A stretch of DNA of 64,000 bases, taken from contig JAWKHS010000026.1 of assembly GCA_041394705.1 (NCBI GenBank), positions 1-64,000 of the forward strand, written 5' to 3'. Position numbers and translations under genes: made by a program. Under the pieces are notes generated by a model. That model saw only the letters and a program-made list of their open reading frames with translations. It did no database searches and had not been told where the DNA came from. Numbering within the stretch: position 1 is the stretch's first letter; each line of letters begins with the position of its first letter. Below, in pieces: positions 1-7,804 of the stretch. This DNA is from Vicinamibacterales bacterium. GTDB taxonomy: Bacteria; Acidobacteriota; Vicinamibacteria; Vicinamibacterales; UBA2999.

Positions 1-1423
1 CGGCGAGCTGCCACGCGAGGTCCGCGCGTTCTCCCGCGTAGTCGAGCACCTGGGCCGGAGCGACCGACGTGAACGGCACGGCCTTGGCGCCCTTGCCCCG
101 CACGTCGTCGGCCAACCGGGCGCGGTAGCCGAGCTGCTCCAGCGCCAGCGGCTCCAGGTCCTGGCTGGATCGGGAGGCGTCCAGCAGGTAGGCGGCCAGC
201 ATCGTGTCCAGATCCAGTCCGGCGAGCGTGATGCCGTACCGGGCCAGCATCACGACCGCGAACTTCAGGTCGTGGCCGATCTTCGCGATGGCCGGATCCT
301 CGAGGACGCCGGTGAGCGCGGCGAGTACCGCGTCGCGATCCAGGCCACCCTCGCTCACGAGCGAAGGCGCGCCGAACGGCAGGAAGCGCGCCATGCGTGC
401 ATCGGTGGCGATGACGAGCCCGGCCATGTCCGCCCGCATCCCGGCGTCGCCGTCGGCCAGCACGTGGAGGGCCATCCGGCCGCGGGCGCGGATCGCATCG
501 GCCAGCGCCGCCACCTCGTCGACGGACTCGACGACCGCGTAGTCCTTCCGGACCGACGCCGCGGTGGGGGCGAACTCGGTCACCAGCGTCCGGAACCCCA
601 GCGTCGAGAAGAGCGTGTAGCACCGCTCCCGCGACGCCCCCTGGTACGCGAGGGCTGCCGGGTCGAAGGTGACGGGCACGTCGGTGTGGATCGTGACGAG
701 CTCGCGGCTCTGCCGCGCGTCGTCGGCGTGGGCGAGGAGCGCTTCCCGCTGCTTCTTGGCCTTCACCTCGGCCGCCGAGGCCAGCAGCGCGTCGAGCGAG
801 CCGAACCCGGCGATGAGGTCCCGCGCGCCCTTCTCGCCGATGCCGGGTACGCCCTTCACGTTGTCGCTCGTGTCGCCCATCAGCGCCAGCACGTCGACGA
901 CCTGCTCCGGCGCCACGCCGAACTTCGCCTTCACGCCCTCCGCGTCGAACCACGCCCCGTCGTCCTTCGGGTTGTAGACGCGGATTCGCCCCCCGACGAG
1001 CTGGAAGAAGTCCTTGTCGCCGGTCACGATCGCCACGTCGTAGCCGGCCTCGGCCGCCTGGCGCGCGAGCGTGCCGATGACGTCGTCGGCTTCGTAGCCC
1101 TCATGCGTGAGGATCGGCACGCCCATCGCCTGGCAGGCTTCGTGTACCCAGGGAATCTGCTCGGCGAGGTCGCCGGGCATCGGCGCGCGGTTGGCCTTGT
1201 AGTCGGCGGCGATCGCATCGCGAAAGGTGGCCGTGGGGAGGTCGAACGAGGCGGCGATGAGGTCCGGCGGATGGTCCGTCAGCAGCTTCCGCAGCATCGT
1301 GACGAAGCCGTACACGGCGTTGGTCGAGCGGCCGTCAGGCCCGGTCAGCCCGCGGATCGCGTGATACGCGCGGTACATCTGGTTGCTGCCGTCGATGAGG
1401 AAGAGCGACCGCGGATCGGGCAT
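1..1423 (-). CDS. polA: DNA polymerase I, N-terminal 474 residues (partial)
   Basis: Repair and Okazaki-fragment polymerase; only the 5' part of the gene is in the window and the polymerase domain lies beyond the left edge. The protein opens MPDPRSLFLIDGSNQMYRAY, typical of the 5'-3' exonuclease (FEN) domain, which fills roughly residues 5-260 with GYEADDVIG and the helix-3-turn-helix GDTSDNVKGVPGIGEKGA. From about residue 300 comes the 3'-5' exonuclease fold, but its metal-binding residues look lost: the DxE position of motif I reads MALHVLAD (His320, Leu322) and the motif II Asp is replaced in GHDLKFAV. Proofreading is therefore probably absent, as in Taq-type enzymes. The ATG at 1423 gives the canonical N-terminus. 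A divergent lipoprotein gene starts only 26 nt upstream. Confidence 0.95.
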   Translation of the reverse strand, partial: MPDPRSLFLIDGSNQMYRAYHAIRGLTGPDGRSTNAVYGFVTMLRKLLTDHPPDLIAASFDLPTATFRDAIAADYKANRAPMPGDLAEQIPWVHEACQAMGVPILTHEGYEADDVIGTLARQAAEAGYDVAIVTGDKDFFQLVGGRIRVYNPKDDGAWFDAEGVKAKFGVAPEQVVDVLALMGDTSDNVKGVPGIGEKGARDLIAGFGSLDALLASAAEVKAKKQREALLAHADDARQSRELVTIHTDVPVTFDPAALAYQGASRERCYTLFSTLGFRTLVTEFAPTAASVRKDYAVVESVDEVAALADAIRARGRMALHVLADGDAGMRADMAGLVIATDARMARFLPFGAPSLVSEGGLDRDAVLAALTGVLEDPAIAKIGHDLKFAVVMLARYGITLAGLDLDTMLAAYLLDASRSSQDLEPLALEQLGYRARLADDVRGKGAKAVPFTSVAPAQVLDYAGERADLAWQLA

Positions 1424-1435
1424 GGGCGAGGCCGG

Positions 1436-1441
1436 TATTAT
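1436..1441 (+). promoter_or_regulatory. -10 box for a leaderless start
   Basis: TATTAT lies 7 nt before the ATG at 1449, the same geometry as six other transcription-unit starts in this window. On the other strand the same AT-rich stretch reads CATAAT (1442-1437) and could serve polA, so the two divergent promoters may share it. No -35 element is recognisable. Confidence 0.45.
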
Positions 1442-1448
1442 GATGCAG

Positions 1449-2252
1449 ATGCCTTCGGCTTCGCGGGCGTGGACACGACGGCGCGACGGCGCCACGTGGG
1501 AGCGCTCCTCAACGGTACTGCGCCTCCCGCAGGTCGCGGCGCTGCTCGTCGCGACCCTCCTGCTGACGTCCTGCGGCAACGTCCTCTCGCGGAAGTACGA
1601 ATACGAGGAGGACGTCTACCTCCGCCTCGACGGCTCCGCCACGATTTACCTGAACGCGGCGGTGCCGGCGCTCGTGGCGTTGCGAGGCGCGCCGCTCCCG
1701 CTCGATCAGCGCGCGCGGCTCGACAGGAACGTGGTCCGGCGCTTCTACGAGAGCCCGGGCGTCCACGTGGCGTCGGTCAGCACGTCGCGACGGGAGGGCC
1801 GGCGCTACGTCCACCTGCGCCTCGACGTGGACGACGTCCGCACGCTGTCGGAGGCGGCGCCCTTCGCCTGGGCGTCCTACGGACTCGTCGACCGAGACGG
1901 GCTGAAGGTGTTCACGCAGCACCTCGGGCCGTCGGCGGGGAAGGACGCCGGCGACGTGGGCTGGCGTGGCGACGAGCTCGTGGCGGTCCGGCTGCACCTG
2001 CCGAGCCGGGTGCCGTTCCACAACGCGCCGAGCCGGACCATCGAGCGCGGAAACATCATCACGTGGGAACAGCCGCTGGCCGCGCGCGCGAAGGGCGAAC
2101 CCCTGGACATCGAGGTGCGCCTGGAGACCGCGTCCATCCTGTCGCAGACCCTGGCGCTCTTCGCGGGGATGGCGGTCCTGGCGCTGCTCACGCTGGCCGC
2201 CGTCGTCTGGTGGGTCTGGCGCAAGGGCCGACCGACGGCCGCCGCCCACTGA
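1449..2252 (+). CDS. Membrane-anchored lipoprotein of unknown function
   Basis: A 267-residue exported protein. After an arginine-rich n-region there is a hydrophobic stretch ending in the lipobox LLLTSC, so signal peptidase II processing and lipidation are predicted. The body (about 60-220) is soluble, rich in Arg and Asp, begins with YEYEEDVYLRLDGSATIYLNAAV and resembles no domain I can name. A second hydrophobic segment near the C-terminus (ALFAGMAVLALLTLAAVVWWVW) is followed by a short basic tail, so the protein may be held by both lipid and helix. In-frame ATGs lie at 1440, 1443 and 1449; I chose 1449 because it sits 7 nt after a TATTAT box, although a GCGAGG sequence 8 nt before 1440 could act as a ribosome-binding site. 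Divergent from polA. Confidence 0.6.
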   Translation: MPSASRAWTRRRDGATWERSSTVLRLPQVAALLVATLLLTSCGNVLSRKYEYEEDVYLRLDGSATIYLNAAVPALVALRGAPLPLDQRARLDRNVVRRFYESPGVHVASVSTSRREGRRYVHLRLDVDDVRTLSEAAPFAWASYGLVDRDGLKVFTQHLGPSAGKDAGDVGWRGDELVAVRLHLPSRVPFHNAPSRTIERGNIITWEQPLAARAKGEPLDIEVRLETASILSQTLALFAGMAVLALLTLAAVVWWVWRKGRPTAAAH

Positions 2253-2286
2253 CGGGCGCGCCCCGTCCGGAGGCCCGGGGGCCAGG

Positions 2287-2883
2287 CTAGAACGGGTTCA
2301 GGACGTAGCCCTCGCCGTTCAGCACCAGGTGCGCGGTCATCGCCGAGAGCGCCATCTGCACCGAGGGCGCCATGTCCGTCGCGGCGATGCCCTGGCTGCC
2401 CGCGGTCTGGCCGCACAGCAGCACACGGACACCGGCGCTGGCGAGCGCCGCGAGAAGGGCGGCATTCGGGTTGTCGATGTGGTGCCGGCGCTTGTACGCC
2501 TCGTTGTTGAGGACGTCCTTGGCCGCGCGTCCGTGCACGACGATGGCCACCTTGAGGCGCTCGGGCGAGACGCCGGCTTTCGTGTGCATGTTGAGGAAGC
2601 GGGCCGCGGTCTCCAGGCGGGGATTCAGGACCGCCGCGTCGTCGGGCGTTGCCGATACGTCGAACCGGATCTTCAGCTCCTGCAGCATGGGCGTGGCCAT
2701 GCCGGGATTCGCGACGGCCCAGGCCGGACCGAAATCCGCGATGAGGGGGCCCTTGGTGGGGCCAGCTGGCTGCGCCGCGGCCCGCGTCGGCACGAGGGCG
2801 ACGCCGACGGCGGCCAGCGAGGAGAGCGCGGCGAGGGCTGACGCCGTGATCACGGCGGCCACGGCAAGGAGTCGGGGGCGCAT
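2287..2883 (-). CDS. Exported DsrE/DsrF-like protein
   Basis: A 198-residue protein with an N-terminal signal peptide (MRPRLLAVAAVITASALAAL, likely cleaved after RAAAQ) and a DsrE-like domain (about 50-198). Seen: VAIVVHGRAAKDVL and the conserved-cysteine loop GVRVLLCGQTAG near the C-terminal half. DsrE-family proteins bind or relay sulfane sulfur; exported members of this subgroup (COG1416-like) have no firmly assigned reaction. The ATG at 2883 was preferred over an upstream in-frame codon because a TATGAT box sits 6 nt before it and the signal peptide then starts cleanly. It is transcribed toward the convergent lipoprotein gene, with 34 nt between the stops. Confidence 0.75.
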   Translation of the reverse strand: MRPRLLAVAAVITASALAALSSLAAVGVALVPTRAAAQPAGPTKGPLIADFGPAWAVANPGMATPMLQELKIRFDVSATPDDAAVLNPRLETAARFLNMHTKAGVSPERLKVAIVVHGRAAKDVLNNEAYKRRHHIDNPNAALLAALASAGVRVLLCGQTAGSQGIAATDMAPSVQMALSAMTAHLVLNGEGYVLNPF

Positions 2884-2889
2884 GCGGCC

Positions 2890-2895
2890 ATCATA
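2890..2895 (-). promoter_or_regulatory. -10 box for a leaderless start
   Basis: Reading the minus strand, TATGAT is followed by 6 nt and then the ATG of the DsrE-like gene at 2883. Transcription would begin at or next to the start codon. No ribosome-binding site is present. Confidence 0.5.
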
Positions 2896-2917
2896 GCCGC
2901 GTGCGCCCCGCATCGTG

Positions 2918-3469
2918 TCAGTTCGCCAGCTTCTCCAGCGAGGCCCTGACTTCTTCGTCCGTCTTGAGATCGTTCTTGACCTCGAAGGACCCGAAGCCCG
3001 TCGCCAGCGAGCGCGCCAGCACGCGTTCCACGTTGTTGTTGACCACGCCGGTGAGGGTGACGCGCCCGTTCACGACGACGATGTGGATGGGCGGGTTCGC
3101 CATCGCGGCGTAGTTCCAGAACGACGAGTGTCCGTAAATGGCCCGGGCGATGCGGAAGCGCAGCTCGTCGTCGAACTGCGAGACCGGCGTCACCTTGATG
3201 TCGTTCCGCACCGACTTCACGCCGTCCACCTTCGCGACGCGGCGCTCGATGTCGGTGCGCTTGTACGGCATCGTCACCCAGCCGCTCAGCGCCACGTGAC
3301 CGTCCGTGATGGCCACATCGACGCTGTCGAAGATCGTGAACTGGGTATAGCGGTTGATCTGGCTGGAGATGTCCTGGAAGACCTGGTAGTCGCGGCGATC
3401 CTGCGCGAAGCTCGTGCTGCCGAGGCTGAGGACCAGCACCAGGGTCGGAATGCTGAGACGCGTAATCAT
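2918..3469 (-). CDS. Secreted protein with two BON domains
   Basis: A 183-residue periplasmic protein. A signal peptide (MITRLSIPTLVLVLSLG, cleavage near TSFAQ) precedes two BON modules, about 35-100 (VDVAITDGHVALSGWVTMPYKR) and about 105-183 (IHIVVVNGRVTLTGVVNN). BON domains bind phospholipid or stabilise the envelope, as in OsmY; no catalytic role is expected. The ATG at 3469 follows GGAGTGGAGG and gives a clean signal peptide, while the open frame further upstream lacks one. The DsrE-like gene starts 35 nt downstream of its stop but has its own -10 box. Confidence 0.85.
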   Translation of the reverse strand: MITRLSIPTLVLVLSLGSTSFAQDRRDYQVFQDISSQINRYTQFTIFDSVDVAITDGHVALSGWVTMPYKRTDIERRVAKVDGVKSVRNDIKVTPVSQFDDELRFRIARAIYGHSSFWNYAAMANPPIHIVVVNGRVTLTGVVNNNVERVLARSLATGFGSFEVKNDLKTDEEVRASLEKLAN

Positions 3470-3785
3470 GACCTCCACTCCGGGTTGTGGCCGGCTTGCG
3501 GCCGGCAGTCTTTGTGATGCCGCACACCCAGTGACATTGCGAGGCGCATGCCAACGACGCGCGAGGGATGCCGGCAGGATCGTGTGCCGGTCGCCGGGGC
3601 CGCGGCGCGACTGTGCTCGCCGGGCGACAGGCATGTCTCCACCCGAACGCGCGCGCCGGTGGCGGCTGAACGCTGACATCGCTGACAGGACGCCTGGAGC
3701 GCGAGGGCTCATGCGGACGGGGTGCCCGACGGATTGACGGAGGGCTGGTGCGTGGAACGACGACGGCCGACGAACGGCGGCCCGA
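3470..3785. other. 316-bp intergenic region
   Basis: Lies between the BON gene start and the VWA gene end, both on the minus strand, so it should hold the BON promoter. The only structure noticed is GCCGGC-5 nt-GCCGGC near 3492-3508 in the BON leader; with 6-bp self-complementary arms it is too GC-trivial to interpret. No coding frame with a credible start was found. Confidence 0.5.
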
Positions 3786-4868
3786 TCAGCGGGTGGCGGT
3801 GTACCCGCGGCGGGCGCGCACCGTATATCCCGGTCGGCTCACTTCGACCCTGATGCTGTGCCAGCCGCCATCGCGGTGGTCCGGGGCGGGATAGCCGATG
3901 TAGTACTGCTGGCTCAACTCGTCGGCGATGTTCTCGGTGGCCGGATCCAGATCGCGCGCGTCGCGGACGATCTCGGTGCGTCCACCGCTGTCGTCCGTGA
4001 TTTCCCGAAGGGCGCTGACGTTCACGCGGTCGTCGTTGCCGGCGTTGCCATAGACGCGTCCGCCGCCGCGGCCGGACGTGCCGCCGCCGGGGAAGCCGCC
4101 CCCGGGCCACGGGCTGCCGCGTCCGCCGCCGCCGCGTGGAAACGGGAACGGCATCCGGGGCGGTGGCTGCCGGATGACGGGCGGCGTGCCGCGGCCGCCG
4201 CCAAAGGTCGTCTCGGCGTGGCCGTCGATCCCCACGGCGTAGACCAGCACTTCGGTCTGCCGGATCATCTGCTTCAGTTCGGATACCGACGTGCGGCTGT
4301 TGGTGTCGTTGCCGTCGGAGACGACGAGGATGGCCTTCTTCTGGTGCTGACCCTGCTGCGCCACGGGTACCGACTCGGCCACCGCGTCGTACATCGCGGT
4401 GCCGCCGTTCGGGTTGACCCGCGCGAGCCGGCGGCTGACCTGCTCCTTGTTCGACGTCCAGTCCTGGACCAGCTCCGGGCTGGCTCCGAAACGGAAGAGG
4501 AACACCTCGTCCTCGGGCGTCAGCAGCTCCAGCAGGAAGCGGTCGAGCGCGGCCCGGGCCTGGTCGATCTTGTCACCAGCCATGCTGCCGCTGGTGTCGA
4601 GCGCGATGCCGAGGCTGACGGGCACGCGCTCGGCGCTGAAGTGCGTGATGCCCTGCGCCCGGCCGTCGTCGTACACCACGAAGTCGTCCTGCGTCAGTCC
4701 CGAGACGAAGCGGCCCGCGCGGTCCGTGACCGTGACGTTCACGTTCACGAGTTCGACGCCGCTCTTGAACTTGAAGCCCTCCTGCCCATGGAGACCGGGC
4801 ACGCGGGCGACGAGCACCAGGGCCGCGACCGCGGCTGGCCAGGCGATCCAATGGGGCGCGTGGCGCAT
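3786..4868 (-). CDS. VWFA-related protein of acidobacterial type
   Basis: A 360-residue exported protein. A signal peptide (to about residue 28, VPGLHGQ) is followed by a short beta-rich segment (VELVNVNVTVTDRAGRFV) and a von Willebrand A domain from about residue 85, with the MIDAS motif DTSGSM and a second metal-site threonine in NGGTAMYDA. A low-complexity Pro/Gly/Arg insert (about 235-290) splits the domain before the closing SALREITDDSGG segment. Such proteins are abundant in Acidobacteria, with unknown partners. The ATG at 4868 is preceded by AGGAGG at 5 nt; an in-frame GTG at 4883 overlaps the upstream stop but has no such site. Last gene of the 6743-3786 group. Confidence 0.85.
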   Translation of the reverse strand: MRHAPHWIAWPAAVAALVLVARVPGLHGQEGFKFKSGVELVNVNVTVTDRAGRFVSGLTQDDFVVYDDGRAQGITHFSAERVPVSLGIALDTSGSMAGDKIDQARAALDRFLLELLTPEDEVFLFRFGASPELVQDWTSNKEQVSRRLARVNPNGGTAMYDAVAESVPVAQQGQHQKKAILVVSDGNDTNSRTSVSELKQMIRQTEVLVYAVGIDGHAETTFGGGRGTPPVIRQPPPRMPFPFPRGGGGRGSPWPGGGFPGGGTSGRGGGRVYGNAGNDDRVNVSALREITDDSGGRTEIVRDARDLDPATENIADELSQQYYIGYPAPDHRDGGWHSIRVEVSRPGYTVRARRGYTATR

Positions 4869-4879
4869 GGTGATCCTCC

Positions 4880-5650
4880 TCACCTCGCGTCGGCCGTGAC
4901 GGCGGCCGGGAGGTTCGTGCGCCGGTCCACATGGGGCAGCATCGCGCCGCCCGAACTGAAGCTGACGCGGTAACGGGCGGCGGTCGGCAGGTCGCCGAGC
5001 GTGACGGCGAACGGCGCCTCCTGACCCGCGGCGAGCGGGACGGCGCCGAGCGCGACCGATCGGGTGGCGATCAGGATGCCGGCGGCGTCGAACACCCGGA
5101 CCTCGGCGTCGACGGCGGGCAGGCTCGGGGCGGCGTCGGGATTGCGGACCAGCCCGGAGATGGCCAGGGCGCCGTCCGCGCGCTGGTGGCCGAGCGCCAC
5201 GAGCTCGAGCGGGGTGACGCGCAGCGACGGTCCGGCGCCCGGTGTCCGGCCGCTCACGACGAGCGCGCCGGCCACGCCCGTCACGAGCAGCGCGAACACC
5301 GCGGCAGCCCCCAGCAGCCGGTGCTGACGGTTCGACGAGCCGGAGTCCACGCCGGGACGGGTGAAGATGGCGCCCGTGGGGATGATGCCATCCGCCAGGG
5401 CGGAGGCGTCGGGGCCTCGTGTCGGGCCGGCCGCCACGAATTCGTCGAGGGCCCCGGGCTCTGGTGAGGCGGGCCCCGCCGCCTCATGGGATTCGGGCCT
5501 GGCGCTGTCGAGGCCAGCGGCCGCAGCGAGCGCCGCGACCCGGCTGGCGTGCCGGGCCCGGTCGGCCCGGAAGAGGCGCCATGCGACCGTGGACGAAGCC
5601 GCCGCCACGAGCAGCGCCACCACCGTCACCCCCAGGAGCATCGTGTCCAT
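4880..5650 (-). CDS. Membrane protein with two TM segments and a periplasmic beta domain
   Basis: A 256-residue protein. TM1 spans about 4-25 (LLGVTVVALLVAAASSTVAW), then comes a cytoplasmic low-complexity linker, TM2 at about 112-132 (LLGAAAVFALLVTGVAGAL), and a C-terminal domain (about 140-250) with LRVTPLELVALGHQRADGALAISGLVRNPD. That region resembles FxLYD or DUF3426-type domains, which sit on the outer face of the membrane, but the assignment is only a resemblance. The stop is 11 nt before the VWA start and the start is 19 nt after the TonB-like stop, so the three are probably one operon. Confidence 0.65.
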   Translation of the reverse strand: MDTMLLGVTVVALLVAAASSTVAWRLFRADRARHASRVAALAAAAGLDSARPESHEAAGPASPEPGALDEFVAAGPTRGPDASALADGIIPTGAIFTRPGVDSGSSNRQHRLLGAAAVFALLVTGVAGALVVSGRTPGAGPSLRVTPLELVALGHQRADGALAISGLVRNPDAAPSLPAVDAEVRVFDAAGILIATRSVALGAVPLAAGQEAPFAVTLGDLPTAARYRVSFSSGGAMLPHVDRRTNLPAAVTADAR

Positions 5651-5669
5651 ACGCAGTACCCCGGCTCGC

Positions 5670-6743
5670 CTACCGCAGCGTGAACTCCACCGAGACCTCG
5701 ACGATCACGTCCACCGGCGTGCCCTTGAGCCTCGCGGGCGCGAAGCGCCACTGACGCACGGCCGCCGCCGCCCTTTCGTTCAGGCCGCCCCTGAGTCCGC
5801 GGAGGATCCGGACGTCGCTCACCGAGCCGTCGCGCCGGATGGTGATCTCCATGTCCACCGTGCCGGTGATGTTCGCGCGCCGCGCCTCGTCGGTGTACGT
5901 GGCCTTGACCTCGCGCAGGAGCCGCGGCGGCTCGACACCGCTTCCGGGCCGATACGGGCCGCCGCCCATGCCCCCGCCCGAACCGTCGCCGATGCCTGAT
6001 CCGTCGCCTTCGCCGAGCCCGGTCCCCCGGCCGGTGCCCGCTCCGCCACCCGCGCCCGGGCCCTGGGACGGCGGCAGCGGCGGGGTGTCGCGCATCACGC
6101 CCTCGAGGTTCCGGGAGTCGGCCGGCGCCGTCGCGACGGGGGCCATCACCGGGGGCAGCATCTTGGCGTCGAGGGGCGTGGGCGGTTCGACCTTGGGCGG
6201 CTCGGGGGCCGGGGGAGGGAGCTCGCGGGCTGGAAGGGGGCTGGCGAGGGAGTGGTCGCCCTCGCGCTCGGCCTTCGGAGGCGGCAGCTTCTGTTTCAGG
6301 CCGCCGCCGCCCCCGCCGCCTCCAGGCCCGGGCAACGCCAGGTAAACCAGGCGGACGGGCTCGTGCGACACGGTTTCTTCGAGCGGAGGCGCCGCCTGCA
6401 TCGACCAGCCGAGGCTGGCCACCGCCGCGGCCAGCAGCACGACCAGGCCGTGCAGCCCGGTCGAAACGGCCAGGGACGTGCCCGTGTCCCGCCCCGTCGT
6501 CGGAGCCACGGCCAGCACCGAGCGCGCGTGGTCGCCGACGGGTTCGCCCGCGCTCAAGGCCCTGACCGCGTCGATGGCCGCGCGTTCGGACACCAGCGTC
6601 TCGAGGGGCGCGCCGTCCTGCAGGCCCGACGCCGTCTGGAGGCTGCCGCGTGCCGCCAGGTCCAGCACCACCGACTCGGCGACATCGGCCGCCTGGGCGA
6701 TCTCGCGTAGCGAGTAGAACTCGGTGGAGGCGGGCGGGGGCAT
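5670..6743 (-). CDS. TonB-family protein with N-terminal helix-turn-helix
   Basis: A 357-residue protein of unusual architecture. Residues 9-35 (YSLREIAQAADVAESVVLDLAARG) form a MerR/excisionase-like helix-turn-helix in a cytoplasmic region; a TM helix follows at about 88-112 (LHGLVVLLAAAVASLGW), then a long periplasmic Pro- and Gly-rich spacer with runs of glycine (about 135-265), then a TonB C-terminal domain (about 270-357) with YTDEARRANITGTVDMEI and AVRQWRFAPA. TonB proteins pass proton-motive energy from ExbB/ExbD to outer-membrane receptors; no ExbB/D is in the window. The HTH could act as a membrane-bound regulator or as a protein-binding fold. The ATG at 6743 starts the HTH cleanly. 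Confidence 0.8.
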   Translation of the reverse strand: MPPPASTEFYSLREIAQAADVAESVVLDLAARGSLQTASGLQDGAPLETLVSERAAIDAVRALSAGEPVGDHARSVLAVAPTTGRDTGTSLAVSTGLHGLVVLLAAAVASLGWSMQAAPPLEETVSHEPVRLVYLALPGPGGGGGGGGLKQKLPPPKAEREGDHSLASPLPARELPPPAPEPPKVEPPTPLDAKMLPPVMAPVATAPADSRNLEGVMRDTPPLPPSQGPGAGGGAGTGRGTGLGEGDGSGIGDGSGGGMGGGPYRPGSGVEPPRLLREVKATYTDEARRANITGTVDMEITIRRDGSVSDVRILRGLRGGLNERAAAAVRQWRFAPARLKGTPVDVIVEVSVEFTLR

Positions 6744-6924
6744 GGCTGCACCGGCCTTCGCAAAAGCCTTGCCGATTGTGGCACGGACGGCACGTGTCGG
6801 CAGCCACTCGCGATTGGGCGCGAACTCGGCCCATCGCGAACCCGGGGGGCGCCGCGGGGCCGGACGGGTCCCGGCCCGCTGTGGCAGCACGGGGACAGCC
6901 GTGTCCTGGGAAGGATGCGCGCCC

Positions 6925-6930
6925 TATACT
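6925..6930 (+). promoter_or_regulatory. -10 box for a leaderless start
   Basis: TATACT is followed by 8 nt and the ATG of the SDR gene at 6939. A start codon at 6915 would lie upstream of this box and adds nine residues not typical of SDR proteins. Confidence 0.5.
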
Positions 6931-6938
6931 TCCCAGCC

Positions 6939-7709
6939 ATGACGAGCCAGGGAATGTTCGCGGATCAGGTGGTGGTGGTGACGGGAGCCAGCTCGGGCAT
7001 CGGCCGCGCGGCGGCGCTCGCCTTCTCGCGCGAGGGCGCCTCGGTGGTCCTGGTGGCCCGGGATGGCGCGGCGCTCGACGCGGCGGCTGCCGAGGCCTCG
7101 GGCCCGACCCTGGCCGTGCCGGCCGACGTCACGGCGGACGACACGCCGTCGCGGGTCGTGACGGCGGCCGTCGAGCGCTTCGGCGGCGTGGACGTGCTGG
7201 TGAACGCCGCCGGCATCATCGGGACCGCCAGCACCGACCAGACGCCGGACGAACTCTTCGACCGCATGTTCGCCATCAACGTCCGCGCGCCGTTCCGCCT
7301 CATGCGCGAGGCGTTCCCGCAGCTGAAAGCCCGGCGCGGCAACGTCGTGAACGTGTCCAGCGTGAACGGGCTTCGCGCGTTCGCGGGTGTCGCCGTCTAC
7401 TGCTCGAGCAAGGCCGCGCTCGACCACCTCACGCGCTGCGCGGCCCTCGATTGGGCGCCGCACGGCGTGCGCGTCAACTGCGTGAACCCCGGCGTGACGG
7501 TCACCAACCTGCACACGCGGGGCGGCATGGACGCCACGCGCTACGCGGCATTCCTCGAGCGGGCGAAGGAGACGCATCCCCTCGGGCGGCCGGGCCGGGC
7601 CGACGAGATCGCCGATGCGGTGCTCTTCGTGGCGTCCAGCAAGGCCGGGTGGATGACCGGCGACACCATCGCCGTGGACGGCGGACGCCACCTGACCTGC
7701 CTGCGATAG
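6939..7709 (+). CDS. Short-chain dehydrogenase/reductase (SDR)
   Basis: A 256-residue cytoplasmic classical SDR using NAD(P)H. It has the cofactor motif TGASSGIG near the N-terminus, NAAG in the middle, the catalytic Ser in VVNVSSVNG, and Tyr and Lys in YCSSK, then NPGVTVTNLHTRGG and a C-terminal GDTIAVDGGRH typical of the 3-oxoacyl-ACP reductase-like branch. The substrate cannot be read from the sequence. The start follows from a TATACT box 8 nt upstream. A sulfurtransferase gene follows after 95 nt that contain an inverted repeat. Confidence 0.9.
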   Translation: MTSQGMFADQVVVVTGASSGIGRAAALAFSREGASVVLVARDGAALDAAAAEASGPTLAVPADVTADDTPSRVVTAAVERFGGVDVLVNAAGIIGTASTDQTPDELFDRMFAINVRAPFRLMREAFPQLKARRGNVVNVSSVNGLRAFAGVAVYCSSKAALDHLTRCAALDWAPHGVRVNCVNPGVTVTNLHTRGGMDATRYAAFLERAKETHPLGRPGRADEIADAVLFVASSKAGWMTGDTIAVDGGRHLTCLR

Positions 7710-7776
7710 GCCGCCACGGCGCCGCCGGGTTCGTCACCGCGTTCGTCACCCCGATCCGGTCTCCTCCTGTTGACAT

Positions 7777-7804
7777 TCGACAAGAAGGTGACGACTCTTG
7801 TCGA
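7777..7804. repeat. Perfect 9-bp inverted repeat, possible operator
   Basis: TCGACAAGA (7777-7785), a 10-nt spacer, then TCTTGTCGA (7796-7804). A third copy of the half-site TCGACAA follows at 7808-7814, inside the start of the sulfurtransferase gene. A TTGACA sequence overlaps just upstream (7770-7775). The arrangement suits a dimeric regulator or a leader hairpin; there is no T-run, so a terminator for the SDR gene is less likely. Confidence 0.5.

Noticed and set aside
272..2290. Long plus-strand open frame across the polA region
   Set aside because: Shadow of the minus-strand polymerase gene, whose translation shows clear FEN and exonuclease motifs.
3492..3508. GCCGGC stem in the BON leader
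   Set aside because: Six self-complementary GC bases occur very often in DNA of this composition; there is no T-run or flanking conservation to judge.
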